Shown here: piece by piece, positions 1-11,109 of the stretch
Numbering within the stretch: position 1 is the stretch's first letter
Layout of the letters: each line of letters opens with the position of its first letter
Source: Diorhabda sublineata
Lineage: Eukaryota > Arthropoda > Insecta > Coleoptera > Chrysomelidae
DNA: 64,000 nt
Assembly (NCBI RefSeq): GCF_026230105.1
Contig: NC_079474.1
Coordinates: 5,714,187-5,778,186 of the forward strand
Direction of reading: 5' to 3'
Translations under genes and position numbers: made by a program
Notes under the pieces: model-generated
What the model was told of the DNA's origin: nothing
Seen by the model: the letters and a program-made list of their open reading frames with translations, nothing else
Database searches by the model: none

Positions 1-74
1 AGGATTTTTTAACTTTTAAGCACATGTGTGTATATAGTTTTCAACACATGTGTGATATTGTTTAATTGACTACG

Positions 75-215
75 TTTTTTGGAGAATTTTTTACGTGGTC
101 GTAGGAAACATATTGTACACAACTCGTTGGAAAGAGTATTTCGCACTCGTTACGTTTCAGCCAACAGTAACTAGTGCGTAATATGTCACTTTCCAAACTC
201 GTTGTGTAATATACT
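75..215. repeat. dispersed repeat copy 1 with internal hairpin
   Basis: The stretch resembles a second copy near 23,320-23,400: both carry 'ttacgtggtcgta', a 'gtacac' block, 'gttggaaag' and 'gtatttcgcactcgtta' in the same order. In this copy the downstream part (about 158-206) is an imperfect inverted complement of the upstream part (ggaaag...cgcactcgtt against aactagtgcg...ctttcc), so the RNA or single strand could fold. It has no coding content and looks like a dispersed non-coding repeat family. Extent is approximate. Confidence 0.5.
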
Positions 216-374
216 ATTTCAAATAATGTATTTTTTTTCAGAAAGTATATACAGAAACGACAACTAAATGAAATTGAATATAAGAATGTAAACAATTATT
301 ATTAAAATATAATAAACTATTGAAAATTTTGAAAAAGTTAGAATAACTTTTTTTTAAATTGATAGGAAATATTT

Positions 375-850
375 GGGTCGCCACTAAAGACGTTACAGGA
401 AAAGAATTAAGATTGATTCTAGACTGCCGCACTCTCTTGAACAGCTTGCTTGATATGTTAAGACAGTCTCAAAGTATGTATCGAGAAAGTTCTTATCGAC
501 ATAGCATCTGAAATAAAATTTACGGATGAAGAATGGTACAAAATCAAAAATGTTGTCGACTGCCTGCAACCCTTTAGATTGAGTGTTGAAGTATTATGCA
601 GAAGAGAGTCTATATTTGTAATGCCAAACAAGAATAGGTTACGGAAAAAAAAATGAAAAACATGCAGAATCATTAAAGACGACGCAAAGAACATTGAACT
701 TGTAGATGACGTAGACGTAGATGCAGATAATAGCCAACAATCTCTTGAAAATAATTTGACTTTACAGTCAAGTGGAATCAGAAATGCAGCTGAAACAAGA
801 CAATGAAGATTACACTAAACAGACAGAAACTTCGAAAGAAAAAACTTTGA
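375..850 (+). pseudogene. hAT-superfamily transposase remnant
   Basis: Translation in two frames gives a stretch typical of hAT transposases: a 'LDCRT' plus 'NSLLDML' segment (frame beginning at 422), then after a +1 shift near 465-471 a run with 'DIASEIKFTDEEW', 'VVDCLQPFRLSVE' and 'LCRRES', ending at a stop at 654-656. These are the segments that normally follow the 'RWNS' motif in hAT proteins. The catalytic N-terminal half and the C-terminal dimerisation region are missing, and at least one frameshift and several stops are present, so it cannot be functional. An acidic stretch at about 695-760 may be further decayed coding sequence. No terminal repeats or 8-bp duplication identified. Confidence 0.6.
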
Positions 851-1230
851 TAATATATTAAACAAGGAAATTTGAAAACAATAGTGAAAGGAAAATATTT
901 GATTTTATGTATGGAACGCCTCAATTATCTAACGGCATTATGTTGGTATTTACATTGTTGTCAGATCGTTCCTTTTACCGGAAAAATAATGAAATTTGTT
1001 ATTTCAAACGAATCACACTCTATATTTTTCGCTTTTCGAAATCCTTAAGAAATATTAATTATTTTTCATCTAGTGTATCCCATATTTAAATGCCATAATG
1101 TCGGAGTTATAGCTACATTTTCGTTATCTCCGCCGAAGTTAAAATAATACATTTGGGTGGATATGACTGCTACAATAACGAATTTGAAGTTACAATAAAT
1201 TATTATTGTTGAAGTTTATTGACAGTCACA

Positions 1231-1539
1231 ATGGATCGTTTATCTGAAAAAGAATTGATATTAGGATATGGTGATAGGCGTAGAAGTCAACAAGAAACGT
1301 GTAATACCTTTAATAATTTATATCCTAACCGAAATCCCATAACAAGATCTACTGTCAGTAAATTAGTAAAAAAGTTTAACGAAAATGGTTTAGTAAAAGA
1401 TTTATTTATGTTAGAAGACAATCTTCACTTGAGTACTAGACAACTATCCACGAAACTTGATATTTCGCAAACATCCTTAAGAAAAATACGTGATAATAAA
1501 TTTATAAAAAACTCATTCTGTATAAGAATTAGGTTGTGA
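1231..1539 (+). pseudogene. truncated mariner/Tc1-type transposase, N-terminal HTH part
   Basis: An open frame of 102 codons from ATG 1231 encodes the DNA-binding start of a DUF4817/HTH-type transposase: 'MDRLSEKE', 'YGDRRRSQQETCNTFN', 'YPNRNPITRSTVSKLVKKF', 'NGLVKDL', then 'LSTRQLSTKLDISQTSLRKI', which corresponds to the second HTH of this family. Compared with family members (about 350 residues), a short piece is lost after 'VKDL' and everything after residue about 95, including the whole DDE catalytic domain, is gone. The open frame is therefore a deletion relic. A longer reading from a TTG at 1219 exists but the ATG gives the family's usual start. No terminal repeats found nearby. Confidence 0.6.
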
Positions 1540-2090
1540 GATAAATAAATAATAAATAAAAAAGGAACTGATTATTTTAGTACTTCATGTTTGTGACTGC
1601 TAATTTGATTATTTTATATTTCTAACGTTACGATTAATTATTTAATAAGAAAAATTGAGACTATTAGTAAACTAAATTCATATTATACTCTTTGTGAATA
1701 CAAAAGACTGATTGAAACTATTACGTATTATCTCAGATAAAGATTAGAATTAATATTTTCAGTAAACTAGTATAGTACAAAAGTACCTACAAAGTTCTAT
1801 CACATATACTGTTAGTTTTTTCATGTTTCTGGACCTTTTATTAATAAATAAGTAGCCTAACCCTGCATAGCCAATTATTATTAAGTAAGGCGTTGTATTT
1901 TGTATTTTTAATAATATAATAACCATAATAAAGTTTATTAAATTGAATTCCATAAATAAGCTATGAACTACGCGGGTTCTTGGCAAGATCCCGCTGTTAC
2001 GAAGTCAATCTAGCAAAAATCCCGCGGGATTGCAATCCCCAATTCCTTGCATATTATTGTATTTGTTACAAGAACAATATTTAAAGTTTA
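1540..2090. other. no recognisable gene
   Basis: AT-rich DNA without family-like coding. It contains a perfect 14-bp palindrome, aatcccgcgggatt, at 2018-2031 in a short GC-richer patch. Confidence 0.5.
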
Positions 2091-2093
2091 CTA

Positions 2094-2290
2094 CTAATTT
2101 AATTTTAATTTAATGTTAGGATTATTGATGAATGATCGGAGTTCCTGTCCTTCAATTTGCATATAGTTTGCTGATAAGTTTGTTATGATGAAGAATTCTA
2201 TCAAATCAGGAATGTTTTGTGACCAGTAAATAAACTTGCTTCCAGCAGTTCTTTCCCCTTGGTAGTCGTTAGTCAACATAATGAAATATT
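2094..2290 (-). pseudogene. LINE (Jockey/I-type) endonuclease fragment
   Basis: The minus strand encodes 'FIYWSQNIPDLIEFFIITN' followed by 'LSANYMQIE'. This matches the layout of the C-terminal part of the apurinic-like endonuclease of Jockey/I-type LINE ORF2 proteins (consensus pattern: prediction of a 'PTYWP..', then 'PDLLDFFIT', then 'SSDH'). The catalytic SDH motif that should follow is not intact ('ELRSFINN'). Upstream endonuclease and downstream reverse transcriptase are absent. A dead fragment. Confidence 0.5.
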
Positions 2291-3249
2291 AATGAGAGGA
2301 GTGTTATTAGGTGATGAGGATTGCAGCATAATGTTCGATATGGCAACGTTTGACGATGTTCTAAAATTGCTACGTATAGTACGTTTAATCTAAACAAAAG
2401 TTTTTTTTTTATGTTTTAGGGATTGTGTTCTATTCCGTTTGAAAGTTGATGTGATCTCTAAATATTCTCTAAATATTCCCTCTTCTATTATATATTTAAT
2501 TGTTCGACAAGAGTACGATTTCTGTGGTGTTACGATAAACTGTAAAATAATATTACACCCTGTGTATTCTAAAATACAGAAGCTAGTCTATAGCTGAGTT
2601 CAAGTTAACCAAGGCAATTTTATTGTTAATGGAGGTTTCCTTGCTTCGAAATATTTTTATCACAACAAAGTAATATACCAAGTATATTCATTCAATAACA
2701 AGGTCATAATCAAGGCCACCTACACTCTACTTGTTAAATTATTTATTCGCATCTGCATTACAATTAAATTAAGTGATTTTTATGAATCAAATCACGGTTT
2801 AAATTTTATTTTTAAATCCAATAATTCCATAAATTACACATATATTATTTTGTTGTTGTTATGACGGGTGATGCATTTTTTATTTTTAGATTTTTTTATT
2901 GACTTTGCTTCGTTATGAAAAATTGTATGTGGATATTTTTGTTTTTTTTTTTAAATTTTTTTTTAAATTTTTTAAATATGAAAACAATTATAGTAAGAAA
3001 TTGAATTAGCTCTTTTTTCTTCACATTTAATCTTATCTTTGATAAGGGGTGCTTTTTACATTTACAGTGTCAATCCTCATAAAACAAGGAAATGTATTCA
3101 AGGTTAGTACGAGCAACAGCGATATAAATACCCTCGGCCCTTGGAGGCCTAAGGCACATTTTGTTGCCCTTTATATTCAACAATTTGGAACTAACTAAAC
3201 ACCCAACTGTTTCCTTTTTATAGCTCATTTTGAAGCATATTCAACCCAG
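2291..3249. other. no recognisable gene
   Basis: AT-rich, with homopolymer T tracts around 2401-2410 and 2941-2970. Nothing that I can assign to a gene or element. Confidence 0.5.
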
Positions 3250-3872
3250 GATTTTTTTGTTTTTGCTCGAGAACACGCAAATTGGAATATTCAAGATTGG
3301 ACCAATATTTTATTCACGGATTAATCAATATTTTGTCTATTCATCAGATAGGCGTGTACCAGCATATAGGCGACCTGGTGAACGGCACGATCAGGTTAAT
3401 TTTTGTCAGGCTGATAGCTTTGGTGGTTGCTCAATCATGGATTGGGGAGGAATTTCTTTCGAGGGTCGCACAGAGTTAGTACCAGTGGTGAATCATGGAA
3501 GACTAAATGCTGACAGGTACATATCCAATATCCTAGAGCCCCATGTAGTGCCCTGTATGCCTCAAATCGGTGACAACTCTGTGCTCGTCCACACGCTGCT
3601 AGAGTGGTTCGGCAGTACTTAGAAGATGTCGAGATACCCACCCTGAATTGGCCTGCACGTAGCCCGGACCTTAACCCAATAGAGCATGTCTAGGACCATC
3701 TAGGATGGCAAATTCAGCAGCATCCGGCACCAATACACCAGATGATCTTCAAAATATTCTTTTCAACTTCTGGGAAAACATGCTGCAAATATACGTCCAG
3801 AACCTGTTTAGAAGCCGTCCAAGACGAATGGAAGCTGTAATTGAAGCGAGAGGCGGCAACATACGCTATTAA
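3250..3872 (+). pseudogene. Tc1-like transposase (DD34E type), 5'-truncated
   Basis: The C-terminal two thirds of a Tc1 transposase can be followed across several frames: 'NWNIQDWTNILF', 'RRVPAYRRPGERHDQVNF', 'GGCSIMDWGGISF', 'GRTELVPV', then 'WPARSPDLNPIEHV' carrying the third catalytic acid (Glu of NPIE), and at the end 'RPRRMEAVIEARGGNIRY' before a TAA at 3870-3872, the usual Tc1 ending. The middle Asp motif region (about 3585-3605) is disrupted ('LVHTLLEW' in place of a DN-A-P-H run). Frameshifts occur near 3320, 3590 and 3710. The N-terminal paired-like DNA-binding domain and both terminal repeats were not found. Confidence 0.75.
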
Positions 3873-5320
3873 AAATTCATTGGCTGGTTTTAGTTTAAGC
3901 ACCGTTCATTTTTTTGTATAGATGTTTCGTACAATTTTTTTGATATTATCGATGTTTTGGTAAATAGAACTTTTTGTCCTCTGTAGATTGAACTGATATA
4001 AAATAAATGTTGCAAAAGACTTATCTATTGGTGTTTTAATTCGTAATAATAATAAAATTCGAAAAACAGGCAACACATTTAAAATATTTAAAAAATAATG
4101 AGTGATACGATAATTTTTGTGGGGTGTATATTAAGGTTTCGGTGTAGTACAGTAAACTGTTCTATAAAGGTTCGATTCTTGCATCACTTTAAAACAACAA
4201 TCCGCGAATCCCGCTAAAATCAAAGTATTTCAATAAAGTGACTATCGATCTATGTACAGCGTTGCCACTTCAATATCAATAATAACTTGTTTTTGTTAAT
4301 GTACAAGTGATTTTCAGAGGGTCGTATGAGGATTTGCTTTAAAAAGCATAATCTACTCAATAAAAAAGTGGAAGTATTGACATAAAAAAATAAACAATCT
4401 AAGAGGTACTACTACTTTTAAATCTGGAAAATGAATAAATCTACTCATTTCAAAATATACAGAAATTTGTCAGAAGTTTCAAAGCATAAATAGTAAAAAT
4501 CGTTGAAAGTTGTCGGCTTATATTTTCAATATCTTTGTAATATAAATTTAAAAAATCAAATATTATAGACAATCCTTTTTGATCCAGGAAATTTCTTACA
4601 ATTTGACAACACTGTGAATATTAAATGGCATAAAGCGGTTTATATTTATATTCTGTAATTGATTTTTGATAATAATAATAAAGGTCTTTATTATTATTAC
4701 TTATTATTATATTTGCTCTATAATTGCTGCAATTGACTCAAAAATGTCATAATAGAGGAATCCATATTGGAAGTAGAAGATAAAGCTTTTCTTTCTGACG
4801 CCATATTATGAAGAAAGAAAAAATATTTTTAAAAATAAATACAATATAAATGGATAAGTGATATCACTAATATTAATTATATTTATTTTTTGAATATTTT
4901 ATATACAGTTACAATTACAATTAGCAAATTTCCTGTTATTAGACTCCTCGGAGTTATTACAATATTTAATAGAGGCTTTTGTTATTCCAGAACAAACATC
5001 TAATTCGACAATTTATTGTTTATGTATAAAACCAAAACAAAACCGGCGGATAAATATTTATTATTACACTAAAGTATGTGGGACTAATAAGTATAATAAG
5101 TAAACAAAGTGAAGCGTATAAAATTAGATAAAAAGGATACCGATATTGGTAAGAGGATTAAATGGATTAATATGATACTTCGAACAGTTTTTGTGACCTA
5201 TTTTATAAAAATATTACTGTGTTTTAATTAATAGATATATTATAAAGAAAGTCTCAAATTTAATTTTGAGAATCGATCGGTATGACAACATATAAATATA
5301 ACGGTATTAGATTGACTAAC
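3873..5320. other. no recognisable gene
   Basis: AT-rich spacer. A simple palindrome of ataat repeats surrounds 'aaggtcttt' at about 4669-4700. No coding family seen. Confidence 0.5.
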
Positions 5321-5329
5321 AAACAGACT

Positions 5330-5520
5330 AATACAGTTAACAGTTAAGAGATGGAGGGAATATAACCGGCATGTTGACAGACTGTATACGTGCAGAATGT
5401 CAAACAAATGCAAAAGAAGTTCCATCGGACGCTCACAAAAATGATTGCCAGGCAGTACAAGGAAATATTAAGGAAACTATGACCAAAACCAAACATATAC
5501 GGGGCTTCTTGAAGAAACAG
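5330..5520 (+). pseudogene. possible LINE ORF2 C-terminal scrap
   Basis: One plus-strand frame reads 'RWREYNRHVDRL', then 'KCKRSSIGRSQK', and later 'TGLLEETG'. The order resembles the last residues of LINE ORF2 proteins (a 'W..H..RM' segment, then 'GRPRKRW'). Another frame gives a 50-residue peptide that ends at 'aag aaa cag|gta', which could mimic an exon with a splice donor. I prefer the LINE reading because of the context, but the evidence is weak. Confidence 0.25.
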
Positions 5521-6049
5521 GTATTATTTTCAACATAACATTATTTACATTTTTGTACTTGTTTTAACGTTTCGCAAAACTCTGAAACTCACAATAAAAC
5601 AATTTTTATAATTTAGATGGATATATGTAAAAAGTTCATTCATTGATAAAAATAAAATTGAACATCATTTGTTTTACGGATGGAACATGTAGACGGTTTT
5701 CTGCTTGGTAGGTCACGCGTCTAATCAACTGAACTAATGTACTAGTAAACTCCAAACGATATACGCAATCATTTCCGTTCCACTCACGACTTTTCGGTTT
5801 TTTTTCAGCATTTAAACAGGAACATGACAATTACGAGGACTATTTATTATGCAACTGATTTTTTTAATTGAAGTTAAATTTTTGTATCGATTTTATGAAC
5901 AAAATTTTATATATGAAAATTTGGTTTGCAGTGCAAGAAGAAACATTTTTTTTAAAGGTCTAGAGACGTTGCTGTAATAAATGTATCCAATTAAGAGGAG
6001 AATACGTTGAGTAATAAAATATTTTGACAATGAAATTTTGTTTGGTTCT
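5521..6049. other. no recognisable gene
   Basis: AT-rich sequence without recognisable coding or terminal repeats. Confidence 0.45.
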
Positions 6050-6740
6050 TTAGTAGGCTAAGAATTTTTCAATATATCCTCGTACATTGTATGTTTCTTT
6101 CAGGTTCATTTGCTCTCTTATTGTGTTCGTTCTAACCTGGAGGTTCTTCTTGAGACGTCCATTTCCGTGAATTTTATTTTTTTTTTGGTATTCTTCTAGT
6201 CTCCACGTTTCCGATCCATATCCGATGGTAGATTATCAGTTTTCGTTGTTTCCAATTTTAGTATTCAGTTTAATGATTTTGATATTGTTCTTGCTCTATT
6301 TATTGTACATTTGATGTATCATCTAACCCATATATGTCAAAAATAACTCTTAGATATTTATAGTTCTCATATCTCGTTATAATTTCGTTGTTTTCTATTT
6401 GTATGTCGGTTGTATCCTCTCCTTTACATAAATACTGTGTCAGATTGTCTACGTTCATCAGCAGTTCCCGTTTTCCGTATTTTACCTTCAGTTTACGTGC
6501 CTTAAGTCATCTCAGTCGTTTACACATGTTATTTCTTATATCATCTGCAAATTGCAGGGTGTATAAACAGGTGTCATCATCGATTTAATCCCCATTACTT
6601 TCAATTTCTTGTTTTAAGTTATTAGAGCTTTTGAAACATATATTTTGAACAGTGTAGGTGACTTGCAGCAACCTTGTCTAAGGCATTTGTTGACTGTGGA
6701 GGATTCTGATACTTCGTAAGTTCTTAACCTAATTATATTT
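6050..6740 (-). pseudogene. LINE reverse transcriptase fragment
   Basis: Reading the minus strand from about 6735 down: 'NKCLRQGCCKSPTLFKIYV' (RT motif with QGC..SPxLF), then 'YTLQFADDI' carrying the FADD form of the catalytic YXDD box, then a linker and 'YENYKYLRVIF' (the usual 'YKYLG' motif), then 'IGYGSETWRLEEYQ' (the '(Y)GSETW' motif of the thumb), and finally 'LQVRTNTIREQMN'. This is the classical order for an endonuclease-type LINE ORF2. Stops and frameshifts break it throughout, and the endonuclease and early RT motifs are absent. Confidence 0.7.
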
Positions 6741-8343
6741 GTGCTCAAAAAAACCTCATAAGTCATTTAAATAACTTAAATAAGATACTAATGTAAAAAC
6801 TACACCGTTTAAAAAGCATTTATAAAAAATTAAACAAAGTAAAAAGAAATTGATAACTTTGAAGTAGTCAAATGTATTAATTGGAATTATAACTGTGATT
6901 TAGAACATATTTTTTCAAAGTGATTGTCTATTTTTGTAAAGATTTAGTATATAATATAACTGCCACTACAATTATTATAAATACGCATACACAAATACAA
7001 GAAGTTATAACGAAACCAACTGTTTTGATGACACGACATGCCTTTGTAGAACACTCGTCACAAAATCCACAGAGACATCCCATCTTTAACTATATGGTTG
7101 ATTTAGTAAAAAATCTGCATTTCTAATTAATCTGTTTACTGTTTATCAAACATTTTCCGCATCTGCTTCATAATTTACAACACAAATTTTTCATTAAATT
7201 GCTCGTTAAATTAACTGTATAAGTCCTGGAATGTTGACTTGAAACTTTTATGATGATTTATTACGTAGATTACTTAAATGTGATATTAAATTCTTATGAT
7301 TGGTGATGCCAAAAACTGCGCCTCGCTTTCCTAGATAATAGGTTTTGGACTTACTCTCTTAAAATATAAAAACTACCAGAATTAGACAAAACCCATCAAT
7401 AAACTTGGTTAATTAATAAAATAAACTTCAAGTACGTCAAAATCAATAGATTCAATGCTGTCGTTTACCTGTCAATGTATTTAGTACAGGAAACAAAGGC
7501 AAAAAATAGTTCGAAGTGCAAAAACATTCTGAAACTTTGCTCACACAAGGAGTGACGAAAAAAATTTTAATTAAAAAAAGAAAATTCAATATTTGATTAT
7601 AGTTTTTATAGCGAAAAACTTGATAAATCCTTCACAAAAATGATTCCTTCCCCTTTTTGCATACAATTGAGTCAAGATTCAAGTACGTGGTGTTCCTCAA
7701 GATCTTCAGCTTATTTTAAGGTTATAGATTTTTGGAAACATTTCTGTACCGTACTGGTTTTTTGCTAGTTTTAAATAAGGAACAGTATGAAAACGAAAAA
7801 TAGGTGTAAAACAATTGCATTCAACATGTGTCACGTTTGTTCATTTACAATTGCAGAAATTAAAACACGGTATCGTTAACTGAGCACGAAGAACGCTATA
7901 ACTAACCCTGTAGGCAGAACGGACCGGACTAATAACTTTCAAACTTTTAATGCCATTTATAATCGACTTGAGTCAACTTGACAGTCGCCTCTCACTCAGA
8001 GTTGGTCAGTATCCTTGGAGCAGTCATACAGCGACACGCATCTTTTCAAGGAAAGTTAATTTTTGCGTATTTTGATGCAAAAACAGAAAATTTTGATCTG
8101 CATGCAGTTTTATTACGTTCAAGTTATCAGAGATTTTGTGTCATTGTTTGAGATATTTTTTATTTTACTTATTTTTAACGATAAATAGGCAAGGTGCTGT
8201 TTAATCTTAACCTCAAAATAATTTAATGTTTACATATCTATAAAAAAGACAAAACGGACAACGTGGCCCGTTTTATCACAAATACAGTTTGTTTACGATT
8301 ATACTTGTACAATTTTATATTTAGATAGGTATTTTCATTTCAG
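6741..8343. other. no recognisable gene
   Basis: No recognisable family. A 68-codon open frame at 6920-7126 has no motif I know and is best taken as chance. The stretch just before the pogo relic (about 7900-8340) may include its 5' untranslated part. Confidence 0.45.
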
Positions 8344-9060
8344 ATGGTTTACAATTATAAAAGAAAACCGGAACGGCAAACTTGAATTGACAAGGACATG
8401 AAAAATGCCATTTAAAGAGTAGCTATGAGAAAAATGGGGCTTAACAAACCAGCCGCCAAAATCAATATTCCAAAGACAACATTAATATGAAGACTTACCA
8501 AATATAAAAGCACCAAAGCCATGGAAAAGATAATGAGCAAGAGAGAGAACGAGAACTAGAACTATATCAAAAATATTGGAAATCGTTTTTTTGGTTTAAC
8601 CAAATATAACCGAATATAATAAGTTGCAACACAATTGGCTCGAAAATGTCTTGAAGCGTATCCCCGACTTAACTTTGCAAAAACCAGAACCGACAGCAGC
8701 TCGAGCGTCTGGCTTCAACCAAATTCAGGTTAAAGGATTTACCAATTTATTAACAGACATAACAAGAAAGTATAAATTAACACCCAATCGAATCTTGAAT
8801 TTGGGTGAAACGGGCATGACAACTGTACCAAAAAGCCTCGTATTCTTGGTACGAAAGGAAAAGAAGCAGGTACGGCTATTAAATTCTGCTGAGCGAGGCC
8901 AGCTTTTCACTGTTGTTTACTGTTTTGGTGCGAACGAGTCTTCCCATATTCGTGTTCCCGAGTAAAAGGATGAAACCCGAATTGACGCTAAGTGCTCCAC
9001 GAGCATCTTCAGCGTTTTGACATGAAAGGTTGGATACAAAAAGATATTTGCACGGTGATG
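8344..9060 (+). pseudogene. pogo/Tigger-like transposase relic
   Basis: ATG 8344 begins 'MVYNYKRKPERQT', the usual start of pogo-type proteins before the psq HTH; 'GLNKPAAKINIPKTTL' (about 8440-8490) is that HTH, with in-frame stops. A second open stretch (8624-8965) holds 'WLENVLKRIPDLTLQKPEPT', 'ARASGFNQ', 'NRILNLGETGM' (in place of the DETG motif with the first catalytic Asp, here changed to Glu) and 'KKQVRLLNSAERGQLFTVV'. It continues past a frameshift as 'RKRMKPELTLSAP' to about 9060. The rest of the DDE domain is missing. The family acts as a cut-and-paste transposase in the nucleus; this copy is dead. Confidence 0.75.
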
Positions 9061-9317
9061 ATAATCCAGTCTTGTTTTGTGCATAAGCTTTCATTTCCGC
9101 ATTACTGCGTACATAGACTATGCACAAAATATTGTAACAAAAGCTTTATTAGAAAATGCCAATAGGATCAGTCAAACTTGTTAAAGAATTTAATAGTTCA
9201 AAAGTTTCAGGTAAAATTGGTGATTAGGTAAATGAAAAGTGTTTAACCATTTTAGGAATGAAGAGGCTTCAAAACCCCCGAGAAAATATACAAAATTTAG
9301 AATGGAAATTTTGAAAT

Positions 9318-9319
<2 letters not shown>

Positions 9320-9378
<59 letters not shown>
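9320..9378. repeat. (TA)n microsatellite
   Basis: An uninterrupted run of alternating T and A, about 29 dinucleotides. Confidence 0.97.
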
Positions 9379-9381
<3 letters not shown>

Positions 9382-9403
9382 AATTTAAATAAGCTTCATT
9401 CTA

Positions 9404-9923
9404 GAGGCATCCATTAATTACTCAGAGGGGGGGTTCAATGGAATCCCAACAAATCTCTTTTATACCAAGGGGTGATTAATCGAAAATTTCACGACAAATT
9501 CCAAAAATGAAAAATATTCGTGTTTAAAGGTGCAGATCAGCTCTTCATGCGTCTCAGCAAGAAACTGTAGTAAGGATTCAACATATGCGTGTAGTCAAGC
9601 TTCTTGCTAAAGAGCTGATGTGCGTTGTGGAAGAAAATTTGGAATAGATAGAAGAAGAAAACGTAGGCAGTTCCCGTGACTGTCTTCCAGCACTACCAGA
9701 ATTTCCATATGACATGTGTCCAATTATTTCAACGACAAGAGTCTCCATGGATTGAGTAGAAATTTTAAAAAAGTTTTGTTTATTTATAGTATACCTGAAC
9801 GATTTATTATTTTTCCGAATAATAAAGAAAAATATTAGTTTAAAATATTTTTAGCGTCTTACGTAAGGGGGGAGTCTAAACTGATCGATAAATGGGTCAC
9901 GTAATTAATGGATGTCCCCTTAC
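9404..9923. mobile_element. candidate non-autonomous DNA element with short inverted ends
   Basis: The left end 'ggcatccattaattac' (from about 9404) is mirrored at the right by 'gtaattaatggatgtcc' (to about 9923): 14 of the first 16 bases pair. A run of G lies just inside each end on the plus strand (9426-9433 and about 9869-9874), so the ends are only partly symmetrical. The interior, about 0.5 kb, has no coding. No clear target duplication was seen, so the class is uncertain. Confidence 0.4.
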
Positions 9924-10660
9924 CTCGATAAATGTTGAAAGGAACTTTACGAAGTATACTTTGTCAGATAAAAGACAAAATTTAGGGAGAGATAACTTGG
10001 AAAAACACCTTGTCATATATGATTATAGAGGATTTTTTGAGATTTGTTAGAATAATATACAAACTCCCCATTTGAAGGTACTTGCAGCTTTCTAATTTAT
10101 TTATTTATTTTTTCTCTTATAAATTCGCTCTTTATGGATAACACCGGGTACCAGGCACAAAATGAAATAATTATGTTTACAAAGTAATTTTTACCACTGA
10201 GAAGTCACAGGTCTGTTAAACAGCTTCTGTATATTGGTTTTTAATTAATTTAGTAAATTAATATAAAAATTGGAACAGGTGACACCATTAAAGTATAAAA
10301 TGTTGTGAACCTCGATAATAATTCTTCTATTTAATCAACAAATAATATCACTTTACTGAAAAACGAACACCGTGTCGTAATAGTATTAGATAAAAGCAGG
10401 TATTAGGAAACCAGACAAATTGCGCGAGGTCACCCATATACTGGTATGCATTAATTAAATTGTAGAATATTGATGTTCACGACGGTTATTAAATAATATG
10501 CGTCTAATATTTCTGACCTATATTTGATACTTTGGCCTTTTCCATTTAAAAAAATATAACTTATGCTACTATCGTGTATTGTAAACGTTCTTTACAAAGT
10601 TTGACACGTTATGTGGTTAAGTTGGAATTTCTAAAACCGGTGGTGATATTCATATCGTAG
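9924..10660. other. no recognisable gene
   Basis: AT-rich spacer with no motif I recognise. Confidence 0.5.
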
Positions 10661-10835
10661 ATCAATAGACAAGTTGGGATTTTAGCTAATATCCCAGTTG
10701 GTTGATGGCGCGCCACGCATGCCTATTCTCCCGGAATATTAGCTAAATGCCGGACAATAGATTATTGTCCGGCATTTAACGTTTGTCTATTCTCCTGGGA
10801 CTTTAGCTAAAATTCGGATAACAGACTATTGGGTT
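10661..10835. repeat. palindrome-rich repeat cluster
   Basis: A perfect inverted repeat has arms 'taaatgccggacaata' at 10744-10759 and its complement at 10763-10778, with only 'gat' between them (35 bp in all). It lies between two direct copies of a 'tctattctcc(c/t)gg..(t)ttagctaaa' motif (about 10719-10750 and 10786-10815), and an inverted, diverged version of the same motif lies at 10668-10705. The cluster could be the end structure of a foldback element. Confidence 0.6.
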
Positions 10836-11109
10836 TACAGAATAATATAAAAAAAATAGGTTAAAAGAAGTCTTATTTATTAATTAATCAATAAAATTTT
10901 CTAGGACTCTGCCAAGAAGATAATTTTCGTGATATGTATTGAAAAATTTGAAATCACATATTTAAAAGTTGTCTGTATTCGTGGATTTATACTTTACGTT
11001 ACTAGCTTTCGACAAATGACTAATATAGCTAGCTGTGTGTATGTATATATATAGATTTGAGGTTTCGTATACACTGCGACGCAAAGGATCTATTGTGTAC
11101 CCCTTTCTT

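Noticed and set aside
4160..4180. 'ggttcgattct' as a tRNA or SINE B box
   Set aside because: No A box or cloverleaf can be folded around it, and no poly-A or repeat copies are seen.
5371..5511. Peptide frame ending at a GT that might be an exon with a splice donor
   Set aside because: No partner exon, no known protein family, and another frame gives a better fit to a LINE tail.
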